From Kingdonia uniflora (taxonomy: Eukaryota > Streptophyta > Magnoliopsida > Ranunculales > Circaeasteraceae), in the NCBI GenBank assembly GCA_014058105.1, contig JACGCM010002114.1:1364001-1428000 (forward strand): a DNA stretch of 64,000 bases, written 5' to 3'. Shown here piece after piece: positions 33,968 to 46,400 of the stretch (positions are counted from its first letter, which is position 1; every line of letters begins with the position of its first letter). Position numbers and translations under genes: made by a program. The notes under the pieces are model-generated. The model saw nothing but the letters and a program-made list of their open reading frames with translations. It ran no database searches and had not been told where the DNA came from.

Positions 33968-36900
33968 CTATGTTGAGTTTTCCTTGCAGCTCCCTCCCTT
34001 AAACGAACAAACTCCGAGTAGCTTCCGAAGTTTCCCAAACGCGTCTAACTTGAGGGCTTTGGTGAAAATGTCTGGAACTTGATCTTCGCTCCTACAGTGG
34101 ATAAGATTATTCGTCCCATCTTTCACTAGGTTTCGCAAGAAATGGTAACACACATCAATGTGCTTCGTTCTCCCGTGTTGAACTGGATTCTTAGACAATT
34201 TGATTGTGGAACTATTGTCGCAATAAATAGGAGTTTCTCTATTTTGATAAAACCCTACTTCACCCAGTATTCTTCTTAACCATATTGTTTGACATGAACA
34301 AGACGCAACAGCGATATACTCTGCTTCCGTGGTAGATAAAGAAACAATCGGTTGTTTCTTTGACGACCATGAAATCGCTCATGATCCTAACATAAAAACA
34401 TTCCCAGAGGTACTCTTCCTGTCATCGGGATCTCCACCATAATCACTATCAGTATAGCCGATTAAAGTAATAGCCTCTCCTTTCTTCTAAAATATTCCCA
34501 ACCCAGTCGTACCTTTCAAGTATCGTAGAATCCTCTTTATAGCATTTAGATGCAACTCCGTTGGATTATCCATGTATCGACTGATGAGGCTTACTGCGTG
34601 CTGAATATTTGGCTTGGTCGCGATTAAGTGCATGAGACTTCCCATGAACTACTTATACAATTTGTTGTCAACTTTCTCTCCTTTGGGATCCTTCATTAGC
34701 TTCAATCCAACTTTAACTGGCGTGCGCACCGGATTGCAATCCTTCATTTGGAACCATTTCAAAATCTCTTGAACATCTTTTCTCTATGATATGAAAATAC
34801 CCACATCAGACTGAACTACTTCTATGCCCAGAAAATAGTGCATTATTCTGAGATCTGACATCTCAAACTCTGTCATCATTGATCGTTTGAAGTCCTTAAA
34901 CATCGTACGACCGTTGCCAGTGTATATCAAGTCGTCCACATATAAGTACACTACCAGAAATTTTCCATCAGTTCCAACTTTCATGAATAATGTGTACTCA
35001 TAAGGACACTTATAGAACCCCACTTTCACGAAATACGCCCCTATACGACTATACCAAGCTCTTGGTGCTTGTTTTAGTCCATATAAGGCCTTTCTCAATC
35101 GGTACACCTTATTCTCTCCACCTTTCTGTACGTAACCAGGTGGTTGATCGACGTATACGGTTTCTTGCAGATCTCCGTGTAAAAATATTGACTTTACGTC
35201 CAGTTAAAAAATAGGCCACGAGTTTTGTGCTGCTATTGCAACTATTATCCTGATAGTATCGTGTCGTGCTACTGGAGCAAACACCTCTTCATAGTCGACG
35301 CCTTGTTGTTGCTTATAACCCTTAGCCACCAACCTTGCCTTGTATTTGTCGATTTTTCCTCCAGTATTCAATTTCGTCTTGTATACCCACTTCACACCGA
35401 TCGACTTGTATCCATCTGGGAGATTAGTCAACTCCCATATATTGTTCTTCTCGATTGCTTCGATCTCGTCATTCATGGCCTCTTGCCACTTTGGTTCTTC
35501 AACAACATCCTTAAAAAGAATTGGGCCACTTCTAGCAAATAAAGCGAAGTATATAGTCGGATCATTTGATTGATCCACCACACTTAGATAGTAATCTTCC
35601 ACGTACGCTGGTGGGTTCTTTAAGGCCTTGAGAATGATGGTATAGATTGTGATAGAACCATTGTTGAAGAAGAGCTGGTTGAGCTCTGTGCAGGCGTGAA
35701 TGGTGATTGCACTTCACCATCCAAAACTGGCGGATGACTCTTTTCATCATCGAAGACCACTGGTACAGGCTTTTCCGCATCTTTAATTTTCCATTTCCAT
35801 GTATTTTCTTTGTCGAAAATCACATCGCGACTAATGATAATTTTCACAGTTTTAGGATGATAGAGTTTATAAGCGTTTGAACTATCACTATAACCGAGAA
35901 AAATACTTTTCTAACCTTTATCGTCGAGCTTTGTTCTCCAATCTTTCGGAATATGGGCATATGCTATACACCCAATAATTCGCAAGTGTACTACATTTGA
36001 TTTTCTGCCCCTCCATGCCTCCTCTGGTGTCACGTTCCTCACAGCTATGGTAGGACTCCTGTTAAAGATGAAGATGCTCCATAAAATTGTTTTTGGCTAA
36101 ATCTCTTAGGAAGATTTGATGTTTATAGCATACTTCGCACCATATTCATAATAGTGTGATTCTTCCTCTCAGCTACGCCATTTTGTTGTGGCGTGTACGA
36201 TGTCGTCAATTGTATTTTGATTTCAAATTTCTCACAAAAATTTGCGAATTCATGAGAATTGTATTCTTCACCACGATCCGAGCGAAGAATCTTGATAGAT
36301 CTCCCTGCTTCCTTCTCAACAAGGGCCTTGAATGACTTGTAAACTGAAAAAGCTTTTGATTTTTCTAGTAGAAAATAGACCCATATATGTTTTTTGGCTG
36401 TAATCGTCAATAAAGGTAATAAAATACCTCTTATTTCTATTGGATCGTGGATCAATCGGCCCACATATATCGGTATGGACCAGCTCCAGTGTTGATTTGG
36501 CTCTCCATGCTTTCCCCTTTGGAAATGAATTCCAGTGTTGTTTGCCAACAATACAACCTTCACATACTTGCGGATGTTGATCAATCTGAGGAATTCCTGT
36601 CACCATATTCTTCTGATGAAGGAGCTTTAGGTTGCTGAAGTTCAAGTGTTCATAGCGAAGATGTCATATTCAGCCTTGATCTTTCACCATACTTGAAAAA
36701 AAAGAAAGAGTGGCATGCGTGATGCTTAGCGGAAACATTCAGTTTGGAGTCATATGTACTTGTGCAATTAGCAATCCCCTGTTTGGATCTTCAATCCGAC
36801 AGACTCTATTCTTGATGATGATCACATATCCTTTCTCTTGAAGTTGCCCCACGCTGAGCAAAATATTCTTCAAGTTCGGGATATAGAAAACACTTGAAAT

Positions 36901-37044
36901 AGTCTGATGAGTGTATCTTTGGCCCAAATTTTGATATCGTCTTTCCCCATGACATCAAATGTAGAACTATCTTTAAACTTTATCGAGGTACAAAAATAAT
37001 CATCCATTTTGTGAAATATGGATTTTTCACCGCACATATGGTTA
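33968..37044 (-). pseudogene. Copia-X pol (protease end, integrase, RT, RNase H)
   Basis: Copia order on the minus strand. At 37040-36930 lies the region after the protease active site ('NHMCGEKSIFHKMDDYFCTS'). GAG-pre-integrase follows at 36927-36660, and the integrase core at 36650-36120 ('VHTDICGPI', 'FITFIDDYS', 'RSDRGEEYNS', 'GVAERKNHTI'). RT spans 35600-34780 ('ARLVAKGYKQQQGVDYEEVF', YLYVDDLIYTG with intact YVDD). RNase H ends at 33968 ('SKNPVQHGRTKHIDVCYHFL'). Stops and shifts split it, for example near 36120, 35204 and 34784. The start of protease and all of gag are cut off at 37044 by the LTR of M2. The polypurine tract and 3' LTR follow at once. Confidence 0.88.
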
Positions 37045-37569
37045 TAATCCACAATATGATTGAGAAGTTTGTGTTAGTAGAGATATATTAAGAACACCAA
37101 TCGGTTTGGAAAAATATAGAGAATTGGATTACTCAAAATGATGTAATTGCAAGAAGAAAATCTCTCAACCCTAGGTTTCTCTCAGAAATCTTTTAGATCT
37201 AACATAGCTAAAAAATAACCTAAGTCCTCTTTATATACAAGGGAACCTAAAATACTAAAAAAAAACATCTCGAGGCAAAACACCCCATAAAAATACAATC
37301 ACCGCAAAAAGGAAAAAGGCTGAATCATGCCTTTGTTCGTACAAAATTGTTTCTGCTCGAATAAAATAAAGTATATTCGAATAAAACCCATCAGGCAGCA
37401 ATCTATTCGAACAGAAATAATTTTGTTCAAATAAAGCCCATCAGGCAGAAATCTATTCAAACAAAAATAATTTGTTCGAATAAAACCTAAGAGTCAGAAA
37501 TCTATTCGAACAGAAATAATTCTGCTCGAATAGATTTGTTTAGTGTCTTCTTCAGATCCTCCTAGATTA
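37045..37569 (-). repeat. 3' LTR of M2
   Basis: Starts 'taatcc' and ends 'agatta' on the plus strand, matching the M1 LTR termini. The U3 part (37340-37545) holds four repeats of about 54 bp with 'ctattcgaacagaaataat' and 'aaaacccatcaggcag', a different version of the TTCGAA array of M1. Confidence 0.8.
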
Positions 37570-38341
37570 TGGCTCTCTCCTTTAGGAGCCTTGAGCTCCT
37601 GCTTAAGCTAGAACTGGAGATGTAGGAATGCGGCGATGCCCAATTCCCTGCTGTACCACTTCGACTTACTCGGTAGTGTACCCTTCTTCCCAACTTGGAA
37701 CGATTCAATAGCACCCTGTCTAGTAGTATGAACCTTCCACTCTGGAATACCATCCTCTGACAATAGATCTTCTTTTTCCATCCATAAGTCATTAACTGAC
37801 CATAGGTGAGTATCGATTGCAGAGTCTTCATCCAAAAGAGACGGCTCAAATAGTTTCAAATGCTCGGCATTAATCATTGAATACATCTTCATGAGAGGTG
37901 GCAAATCCAATTGGAATTCATTGTCACTAATTTTCTTGAGTATTAAAAACAGGCAATAACGGATAGGTATGAGCTTCTTACCTTCCCCCTTAAGCCGTTC
38001 CTTACCCAAATGCAACCAAAGGAGGTCGCCCTCAAGAAAAGTATACTCAACCCTATGCTTGTCGTGGCGAGCCTTATACTTCACTTGAGTCTTCTTCAAC
38101 TGAGCTTCAACCACTTCATGAACCTTGCTGATCTTCTCAATAAAACGGTGAGCTTTAACTTGCTCTTCTTCCTCCTTCCCTGACACCATCTTGTCGCCAA
38201 GAGTAAATGCCAAATAAAAAGAGATTTATGGCAAGTACCGCAAACAAACTTCAAAAGGAGACTTCAACGTGGAACCATGAATCACCTAGTTAAACACAAA
38301 TTGAAGATATGGTAAACTCTCATCCCAAGTCTTAGGATGCT
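37570..38341 (-). pseudogene. M2 integrase C-terminal part
   Basis: Minus strand. The protein begins within integrase ('TWDESLPYLQFVFN', 'GSTLKSPFEVC'), then a coiled linker ('SKVHEVVEAQLKKTQVKYKA') and the C-terminal region ('LKLFEPSLLDEDSAIDT', 'FQVGKKGTLPSKSKW'). It keeps the IN C-terminus that M1 lost. Two stops lie near 38278 and 38225. The upstream part is cut off by the Athila-like LTR at 38342. Confidence 0.8.
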
Positions 38342-39468
38342 TGATCAATTATAAATCGACGTCTTAAAAGACCCGCAAGCACACTGTGTACCGTTAAATA
38401 CAAGGGTAAGCGGGGTCGTATCCCAAGAGACTTGTGGTGCGAATTATGTTTTGAGCTACTAATTTTATCCAATAAGAATGAGTTTTGGGTTTTTATAAGT
38501 AAAGAAATTAAAATAAAGCACAAACTAGAAAAGATGTTGATACGATTGGAGAGGAAACCAAGGTGTGATTCCACTCCATCCGTTGTAACCTTGAGATAGT
38601 GTACCTAGTTAGAGTATTCATGAATTTCCGTATCCCATATCCTTGGTCAGGTATATGCAATACATCATGAGATAAAATAATTATTGATTGGGAACTACCC
38701 ATAAACCAACTTATTCAACCATGGTCTGGTTAATAAGCATGGATTATGTCCTCTTCTCCATGTTCCTAACCAATCTTGTTATGGTCAAACAAGATGGTTA
38801 CTTATATTCTTTATTCCTCTTAATCCTAGCTATGGTCAAGCATAGGACGAATGAATACGAATATGTAATATTTAGGGATAAAGATAAAGTAATTACTCTA
38901 ACTAAGCTACACAATCTACACTGAGGCTACATTGGGTGGAGTTTCCTCTAGTTTTGGCTAAGAAGATTAGATACTCATCCATTTGATCATTGCCATACTA
39001 CTATTACTACGATAAAAGTAAAAAACAAGAAAAAGAGAAGAACAAGAACTTTATTGCCTATTGAATCTTGATATTTACACTCTCCAAGATCCTCCCTCGT
39101 GAATAGGATTCCCCTCCTATTTATAGAGTATAGGAAGGGTTACTAAATATCACCAATAATATAAAATCTCCTAAACAATGCCTAAAATCATGCATAGATA
39201 TTACAACTTATGAGAATAATATTTATATCTAATTCTCTTCAATGGGCTTCCATGCATGGGCCTTTGGTTGACAACTTCAAATGAGAATCATTGATGGAGT
39301 GCATCACCCTTGTTCTTCATTAAAAACTAGAATAATGTACGACTTGTTTATCATGTGACCGATTTCTGTAAATACAAACAAAAGTACTATTACTGTCACA
39401 TTTATTTAATAAATGACTAGGTAAATATAAATTTTGGAGTTGTACATGTAAATATTATGTGTCTAACA
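38342..39468 (-). repeat. LTR of an Athila-like Gypsy element (copy 1)
   Basis: On the minus strand the LTR starts TGTTAGACAC and ends ATTGATCA, about 1.1 kb. It is preceded by the polypurine tract 'aagttcgggggtat'. The block with 'aagggtaagcggggtcgtatcc' near its end is a kind often seen in plant Athila/Gypsy LTRs. It abuts M2, into which the element probably inserted. Short internal sequence (39469-39545) matches 57490-57582 in inverse orientation. Confidence 0.65.
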
Positions 39469-39545
39469 AATACCCCCGAACTTATATTTTGCTAGCCCTC
39501 GAGCAAAAGTAAACAAAAACCATGTTCGCATGTCAAGCGGTTGCA

Positions 39546-40471
39546 TTTACAGTATCGATCCATATCCGCCTCCTTACTCTTCACCATCAATGTATCATTC
39601 CGGCTTTTGAGTTTGCTGCCACCTCCTTCGCCTCTACGAGCTCTTTTTGCCCCTTAATAATTTTGGCATTTTTTCCTCTATCTTTCGAGTAAGATCTTTA
39701 ACAGTTTGCGTTGCTTCAACAAACTTGAAATGAACTTTGACGTGTTGATCCTCGCTATCTTCATTTGTCTCTCTCATCCTATCAAACTCTGCCGCAAACT
39801 CTTGATTATATTAACGAGTCTTTTGTTCACTCAAACGAGCTGACTCCAGTTTGACTTAGATCACAGATACAATATATCAAGTTCGAATCAACATATCAAC
39901 ATAAGATCATTCAGATCATAATACAAATGACTTTCAAAATTCTAACAGATTTCTATTTTTTGACATTCTATCTTTATGAGACTGCTTTTATACATAAAAT
40001 TAGAGTATGATCTCAGTTCGTTGGCGATAAGTCTACATCAAATTTCAAGGTACGCATTTCCTATGTTCTAACTTTCTCAAAACTTTGGTATTATGTGACA
40101 TATTTGATTACCATTGCCCCTAATTTTTCTAACATATATAATGTTTATTACTATTTTTCTAAATTTGAGCTTTGTGGCTCTATAGTAATGAAGCATACAT
40201 GTTAAATATTTCTTGCTCTTTTCTAATCTGTAGCTCCACTTGTAAAGTCAGCAGAGACGCTGATGCGTCTTTCTCCTTAACAAGCTCATTATCTAATTCT
40301 TTAATTATGAGGAGCATATCCTTAAGTTCCTATAAACAAGGTTTACAAACATCTTTTAGCCTAAAAAAGTTTATCCTTCAAAGCAATATTCCGTACAATT
40401 ACCGTTCTCAAACCCCACATAAACACACAACCAAAAATTCAACAACTTTACTCTACCTTCTCATTATCATT
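39546..40471 (-). other. Unassigned stretch with coiled-coil-like exon pieces
   Basis: Two minus-strand pieces look like coding exons. One (about 40333-40195) follows an AG and reads 'ELKDMLLIIKELDNELVKEK' then 'SASLLTLQVELQIRKEQE'. The other (about 39862-39640) reads 'QEFAAEFDRMRETNED' and 'FVEATQTVKDLTRKIEEK'. Both are heptad-rich. They might be exons of a captured host gene or part of an antisense retroelement gene. I cannot identify them. Confidence 0.35.
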
Positions 40472-41061
40472 TAATCCACAATACGAATAAAGAAACCTTA
40501 AAATGAAGAATTAGTACGAAGAATACACAATTAGTTGGGAAAATCCCTTTAAGAGCTTCAATTGCTTAATCGAAGTTAATTATAATGGAATTACTCTTAA
40601 GCCTTAAGTCTCTATCTCAAAACTTTGATTGATCTAACATAACCTAATTTTTCCTAGTCTTGCCCCTTTGATAAGGGTTACAAGTCTTAGTTATAAAATT
40701 GGACAAATATGCCCTTAAACGCCTAAAGAAAAAGGCTGAATCGCGCCTCTGTTCGAACAGAACAAGTTTTTGTTCGAATAAAAAAAAGCTTATTCGAATA
40801 AACACTTAATATATTCGAATAAAACACCTCAGACAGATGGTTATTCGAATAGAAATCAAAGTGTATTCGAATAGAAAATATAAGAGTAAATGTATTCGAA
40901 TAGACCTTAGATGTATTCTAATAAAACACCTCAGGACTTAATCTAGTCGAATAGAAAATAAATATGTTCGAATAGACCAGAAGTCGTTCGAACGACTCCA
41001 AATCTCGTTCGAACGACTTTGGTTAATTTTAACCAAACCTTCCCTAGATCTTCCTAGATCA
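40472..41061 (-). repeat. 3' LTR of M3
   Basis: 590 bp with the family termini ('taatcc' ... 'ggatca' type; here ends 'agatca'). Its U3 part (40745-41030) has about ten TTCGAA-centred sites, both 'tattcgaata' and 'gtcgttcgaacgac' kinds. It is followed by the polypurine tract 'ggggggagcca' on the minus strand. Confidence 0.8.
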
Positions 41062-41275
41062 TGGCTCCCCCCTTTAGGAGCCTTGAGCTCCTGCTCAAGC
41101 TAGAACTAGAGATGTGGAAATGCAGCTAAGCCCATCTCCCTGCTGTACCAATTCGACTTGCCAGGTAGTTGACCCTTCTTCCCAACTCGGAACGATTCAA
41201 AACTACCCCGTCTTATAGCATAAACTTTTCTCTCGTGAATGTCATCCTCCTGCAATAGATCTTCTCTTTTCATCA
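41062..41275 (-). pseudogene. M3, C-terminal half of the split host element
   Basis: Minus strand: 'MKREDLLQEDDIHERKVYA' then 'FESFRVGKKGQLPGKS', the extreme C-terminus of the M-family polyprotein. It starts exactly where the Tat-P LTR ends. The missing N-terminal part lies at 51810-53667 in the opposite orientation. Confidence 0.8.
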
Positions 41276-41770
41276 TGTAGTAGCATATTCCCCTGATTCG
41301 ATAAGAGTTAAGCAAGCAAAGTATAGTCGAAGAAAGCCATATATGATCGAAGACAGATAGCATTCGAGAAAATAATTCAAAGTCCCCGAACTACTAAAAG
41401 TAGCCGTTGTGCCTGGTCAAGAAAGAGCTGTAAGAGATCTGCGAAGTTTGCCCACTCCCCCCGAAATAGGAGACTGTTTCTTTCTTTTTGTAAACTGCAT
41501 ATATCTATTATAAATAGATGCAGATAATAGATTATTCATGACCCCAAAATCTACTACTTTACCATCGTTACTTCTTAACCTACAGTCACTCCAAAACTTG
41601 TAATAACTAGTAATATACTAGATTTTACATCAAAATCCTCCCCGAGGTCGTGATTTTTCTCAGTTTTTGCTGAATTTTCCACGTAAAATCTTATTTTCCT
41701 AAACTTTATTGCATTCTCTTTACGAATAAGTATTGGCGAAGATTCTCCTTCTGGAAAACACGCCACTACA
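41276..41770 (+). repeat. 5' LTR of Tat-P
   Basis: 495 bp, starts TGTAGTAGC and ends CCACTACA, a TGTAGT...ACTACA pair. It has a TATA box 'tataaata' at 41509-41516. It aligns along its full length with the inverse LTR at 53668-54163. Confidence 0.88.
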
Positions 41771-41790
41771 ATTGGCACCGTCTGTGGGAA
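41771..41790 (+). promoter_or_regulatory. Primer-binding site of Tat-P
   Basis: 'attggcaccgtctgtggga' directly follows the LTR. Sites of the TGGCGCCGTCTGTGGG type are common in plant Gypsy elements; here one base differs. Confidence 0.7.
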
Positions 41791-41831
41791 ATTACCACAC
41801 TTATCTTTACCACCACTAACCCAGAAACCTT

Positions 41832-43400
41832 TTGATGGCAAACGTGAAACTGAGAAGCCATTCCAGCACCGTGAGAGACCAAGAAATTAATCCAATATCA
41901 GGAACAGTCGACCTACACGGTACAATAATCAAGCATAAAAAACAAATGGTTACAAAAAAGCCCAAAGATTTAAAGATCAGCATGTCCACGCTCAAGCTCT
42001 TAAAATTGAGAGAGACAAACGAAGGAAAGCCTTAGATCAGCAGTGTTAAACAGATCAAAAATAAATAGAGAGACTGTATAGGACATAATATCAACTCACT
42101 GGCCGCCAGACGCCACCAACATTTGCCTGAAGCGATCATAGATCAAGAACAATTCAACGCGGCGTTCAATCATGAGAAGACGAGTTGCAAATTTCTCGAT
42201 CCAGATCTGGGAAACTAAACAGGGCTTATCGACATTTTGGTTTAACATCCTCAGCATCGACAACTCAAGGAAGTCGGTACACGCGTCATCAAACTCCCCC
42301 ACCACCCGAAAGAAGACCAATCAGGGATCGATTGGGACCAGAAGGACAAGGAGATTTTATTCCGCAAGTCGCAGCCTTACCATTCCCCCCACAACAGTTC
42401 GTCACCTTGGATGACCTAAATAACAGGATCCAGGCCAAAAACTCTGATATCCCAGGCCAAAAATCCGTACTTGACAGAATCGAGACAAACCCCATCTCCC
42501 CTCATCTCGAAGTCATGTCCATCCCAGAAAATTTCCATATGCCAAAGTTTATTCAGTATGGAGGCCTGACTGACCTGCTTACCCATGTCTGACACTTCAA
42601 AGTTGTAGTTGGATTATATTCCAAACTCGACCACATGCTTTACAGGCTATTCAACATGAGCCTAAAAGAAGAACTGCTCCGATAGTTCTATACCATCCAA
42701 GAGGCCTCCATCACCACGTTCAGCCAGTTACAGCGTCTATTCAAAGCCAATTATGTTTATGCTAAAGAGCGAGAGATCACTGTCGATTCATTGTTTTTCT
42801 TCGAGCAGGGCGCAAATGAGACATTAGCAAGCTTTTACAAGCATTTTTTACAGGAAAAAAGGAAAATTGGGAACTCAGACCCTAAAATCGTCGTTTCAGC
42901 ATTCACCTCTACTATATAGATTGACTCTGAGGTTCGAGAAGAGCTTACTCTGCACAAGCTGAGAACAGACACAGGAATGATTGATGTGGTTAATAATTAC
43001 ATCAAATTAGAACGGTCAAAGAAAGATAAGATGAAGAGCTCATCTGCCATCTATTCTCGAGAAACAACTTTGACCCCACCCCAAAGATCGACAACTACTG
43101 AAACACCCAAACATTGTGGCAGAAATACTGACAATAATAAAAGAAGGGATGGTAGACCCGACAGACCAGACCCGGTTCTGTCACCAATGGCAACAACTCT
43201 TTCTTTTATCTTACCGACGATAAAGGGAGATGAGTGTTATCGCGCACCACAAACTATTCCGGATGTCCCCACCAAACCTCTATGTCAGTATCACAATGTG
43301 CATAGCCACAAAACTGACGACTGCTACTCTTTCATATGAATCCTTCATCGTATCCTATTAGCTAGAAGGCTTCATAATTACGTCATCGACATCCAAAAGT
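41832..43400 (+). pseudogene. Tat-P gag
   Basis: The start region (41832 on) and the capsid-like part at 42480-43000 ('SIPENFHMPKFIQYGGLTD', 'ITTFSQLQRLFKANYVYAKE', 'ASFYKHFLQEKRKIG') match the plan of plant Gypsy gag. Near 43280-43335 comes a CQYHNVHSHKTDDC motif, the C..H...H....C form seen in Tat gags. Stops at about 42591, 42687 and 42918 and a shift upstream break the frame. Confidence 0.78.
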
Positions 43401-43439
43401 TTCTCGAAGACGAAGCAAAATGTAAAGACGTTGAACAAA

Positions 43440-46400
43440 ATCAGGTCCAGGGGCAAACTCATCACCTGTATATGATCGAGATTGAAAAAGGAAAGAAAAG
43501 AAAACAAGACGATCGGATTACATCCTATTGTAACATGACTTCCTCAGATAAATCAGTAAAACTTCTCCCAAGCTCAAGCAAATCAAAGCGTCCTTACCAT
43601 ATTACCTTTGAGGACTGTGATACCATCTATGCGAAGTACCCTCATAATGACCCTCTCGTCATTATGCTCAAAGTCGGAGATGACTACCTACATACGCTTC
43701 TCGTCGATACAGGAAGTGCAATAGATGTATTGTTCCGAAGAGCGATTGAGGTCCTCGACCTCACAAAATCTGTGAAAGCTTCAACAACGACAATCACCGG
43801 CTTCAACGGTTTGAAATAATCAACCACAGGAGAAATCACTCTGCTAGTTCAGGCAGGGTCAGAAACCACATTCGTCAAGTTCTCAGTCATCAATACTGAA
43901 TCTAAGTATTTAAGAATATTAGGGCGCAGTTGGTTACATTCGATCAAAGTTGTACCTTCTACATTTCATTTGGCATTAAGATTTCCAATAGATCACGACA
44001 TCTACAAGATCAAAGGTAGCTAAGCAGTTGCACGTATGTGCAAAAATGCCACTACAAACTCTCATGTAGTAAGACTTCTCAAGGCATAACAATTACAACA
44101 AGAAATACCCACCACCTTAGAGCAACATGACATTGAAATAGTTGAATCCGTTGAACTTGATGGACTAGGGCGTCACACCTTCCTCGGCTCCAAACTGTCA
44201 ACCAACGAAAAAGAAGTCATGATCCAGCTACTAAAGAAAAATATCAACATTTTTGCATGGACTTTCCAAGAAATGTCTGGCATTGATCTCTCCATCGCGT
44301 GCCATAAACTAAACCTCTTTCCAGATAACAAAGCAGTGATACAAAAATGTCAAAACCTGGCTCCCTGCCTCCGTGAAGCCGTGAATGAAGAAATTGACAA
44401 ACTTCTTCATTTAGGATTTATTCAAGAAGCAAAGTATCCAAAGTAGGTTTCTAACATTATAGCAGTCCCAAAGAAAAATGGGAAAATCAGGGTTTGTGTT
44501 GACTTCACATAACCCAACAAATTCACACCCAAGGATAGTTTGCTACTACCATTGATCCCACAACTCCTCGACTCCGGATTAGGACACAAACTTCTGTTCA
44601 TGATGGATGCAGCCTCTGGCTACAATCAAGTTCCACTCGCCGAAGAAGATCAAGAAAGGACAACCTTCATTACTTAAAGAGGTCTCTACTGTTATACAAT
44701 GATGCCTTTTGAATTAAAAAATATAGGAGCTACTTACCAAAGGCTTGTCACAAAAATGCTCAATGATCAGCTGGGTATAATCATGGAAGTCTACATCGAC
44801 TATATGATCTGCAAAAGCTTTAAGTACGAAGATCATTTTAGCAGCCTCCAAACCATCTTTGATATCCTTCTCAAATACTAGATGAAGCTCAATCTAGAGA
44901 AAATGCCAATTCGGTGTCGCATTTGGTAAATTTCTGGTACACCTGGTCAGCAAAAGAGGAATCGAAATTGATCCTGCACAAATCAAAGCACTCATCGCAA
45001 TGCCATCTCCCTGAACAAAAAAAAATGTCCAAAAATTTGCAAGCAAAATTGCCGCTTTTCACAGAATCATCTCCAAGTTATCTGATCGATGCAAACTTCT
45101 TTGCCTCCTTCATGGAAATCCCACTACACTTTCCAAAAAACAACACAAGGCGATCCCTTGGACTCCTGACAATGAGTTAGCCTTTCAGGATCTTAAACGA
45201 TACTTAGGGCGTCCTCCTATCATGAGTACTCTAGTTGATGGTGAAACGCTGACAATGTACTTATCCACAACTGAAGACTCCATTAGTTCCATCCTTATTC
45301 GGGAAGAAGAAGGCATAGAAAATCCAATCTACTTCATCAGCAAGGCACTCATTCCTGCTGAAAAAAGATACATAACAACAGAAAAACAACTACTGGCCTT
45401 AGTCTACAGTTTTCACAAACTTTGTCCATACTTTTAAGCTCATCACATCAAAATCATTACCAAGTATCCCCTCAAACTGGTACTCTCCAAGAAAGAAAAA
45501 TCTCAAAGAATTCAGCAATGGTCTATTTTCCTTGGCGAATACGACATCTCATTCGAACCCTAGATATCTGCCAAGGGACAAGCGGTAGTAGATTTTTTGG
45601 CCGACTTTCTAGTCGAAGACCCCGATTAGGAAGAACTCGAAGAAATCTTCACAGATGACTCAATTACAAAACCAAACGCATGGTCCAAAAGTTCTGGTTA
45701 GCAGCATTTTACAGACGAATCAGCTGAACCACGGGGATCAGGGATTATTATTGCCTTTGTTACACCTTCCAATCATTGGATCGAGAAAGCTATCAAGCTA
45801 AATTTCTACACCACCAATAACGCGACCAAATATGAAGGAATCCTCCACGGTCTAGATCTTGCACTCACACTCGGAGCAGAAGAATTAACAGTCTTCGTCG
45901 ACTCTTTGTTCGTAGTAAATCATTACAACAAGACCTTCCGTACTTTAGGAAAAATGGTTGACTATGCAACCCTAGTCGAAGAAAAGATAAACAGGTTCAG
46001 ACATGCAATAATCTCTTACTTACCTCAACAAGAAAATTAGCATACCGATGCATTAGCCTACATCGCTGCCATGCCGAGGACAGTGAGAAAAGATCTTTGG
46101 AAATCAAAATTATCGAACATTCCGGTATTGATATACTGTCAACACTACAAATGGCCATTGCCAAAGATGAAGACTCTGAAGACTGAAGAAGACCATTTTA
46201 TGCTTACCTCAACTCCAACATCCTCCCGAGTAACAAAGAAGAAGCCCGTTTACTTTTAACCAAATGCCCCAGATTCCCTGTTCAAGGTAAAATCTTATAT
46301 CGCCTCACCGGAGGAGGGCCCCTTATTGAATGCATATCTCAAAAGCAAGCTTAGTTCAAAATCATAGAACTTTACGAAGGAATCTACAGCGCACACATTT

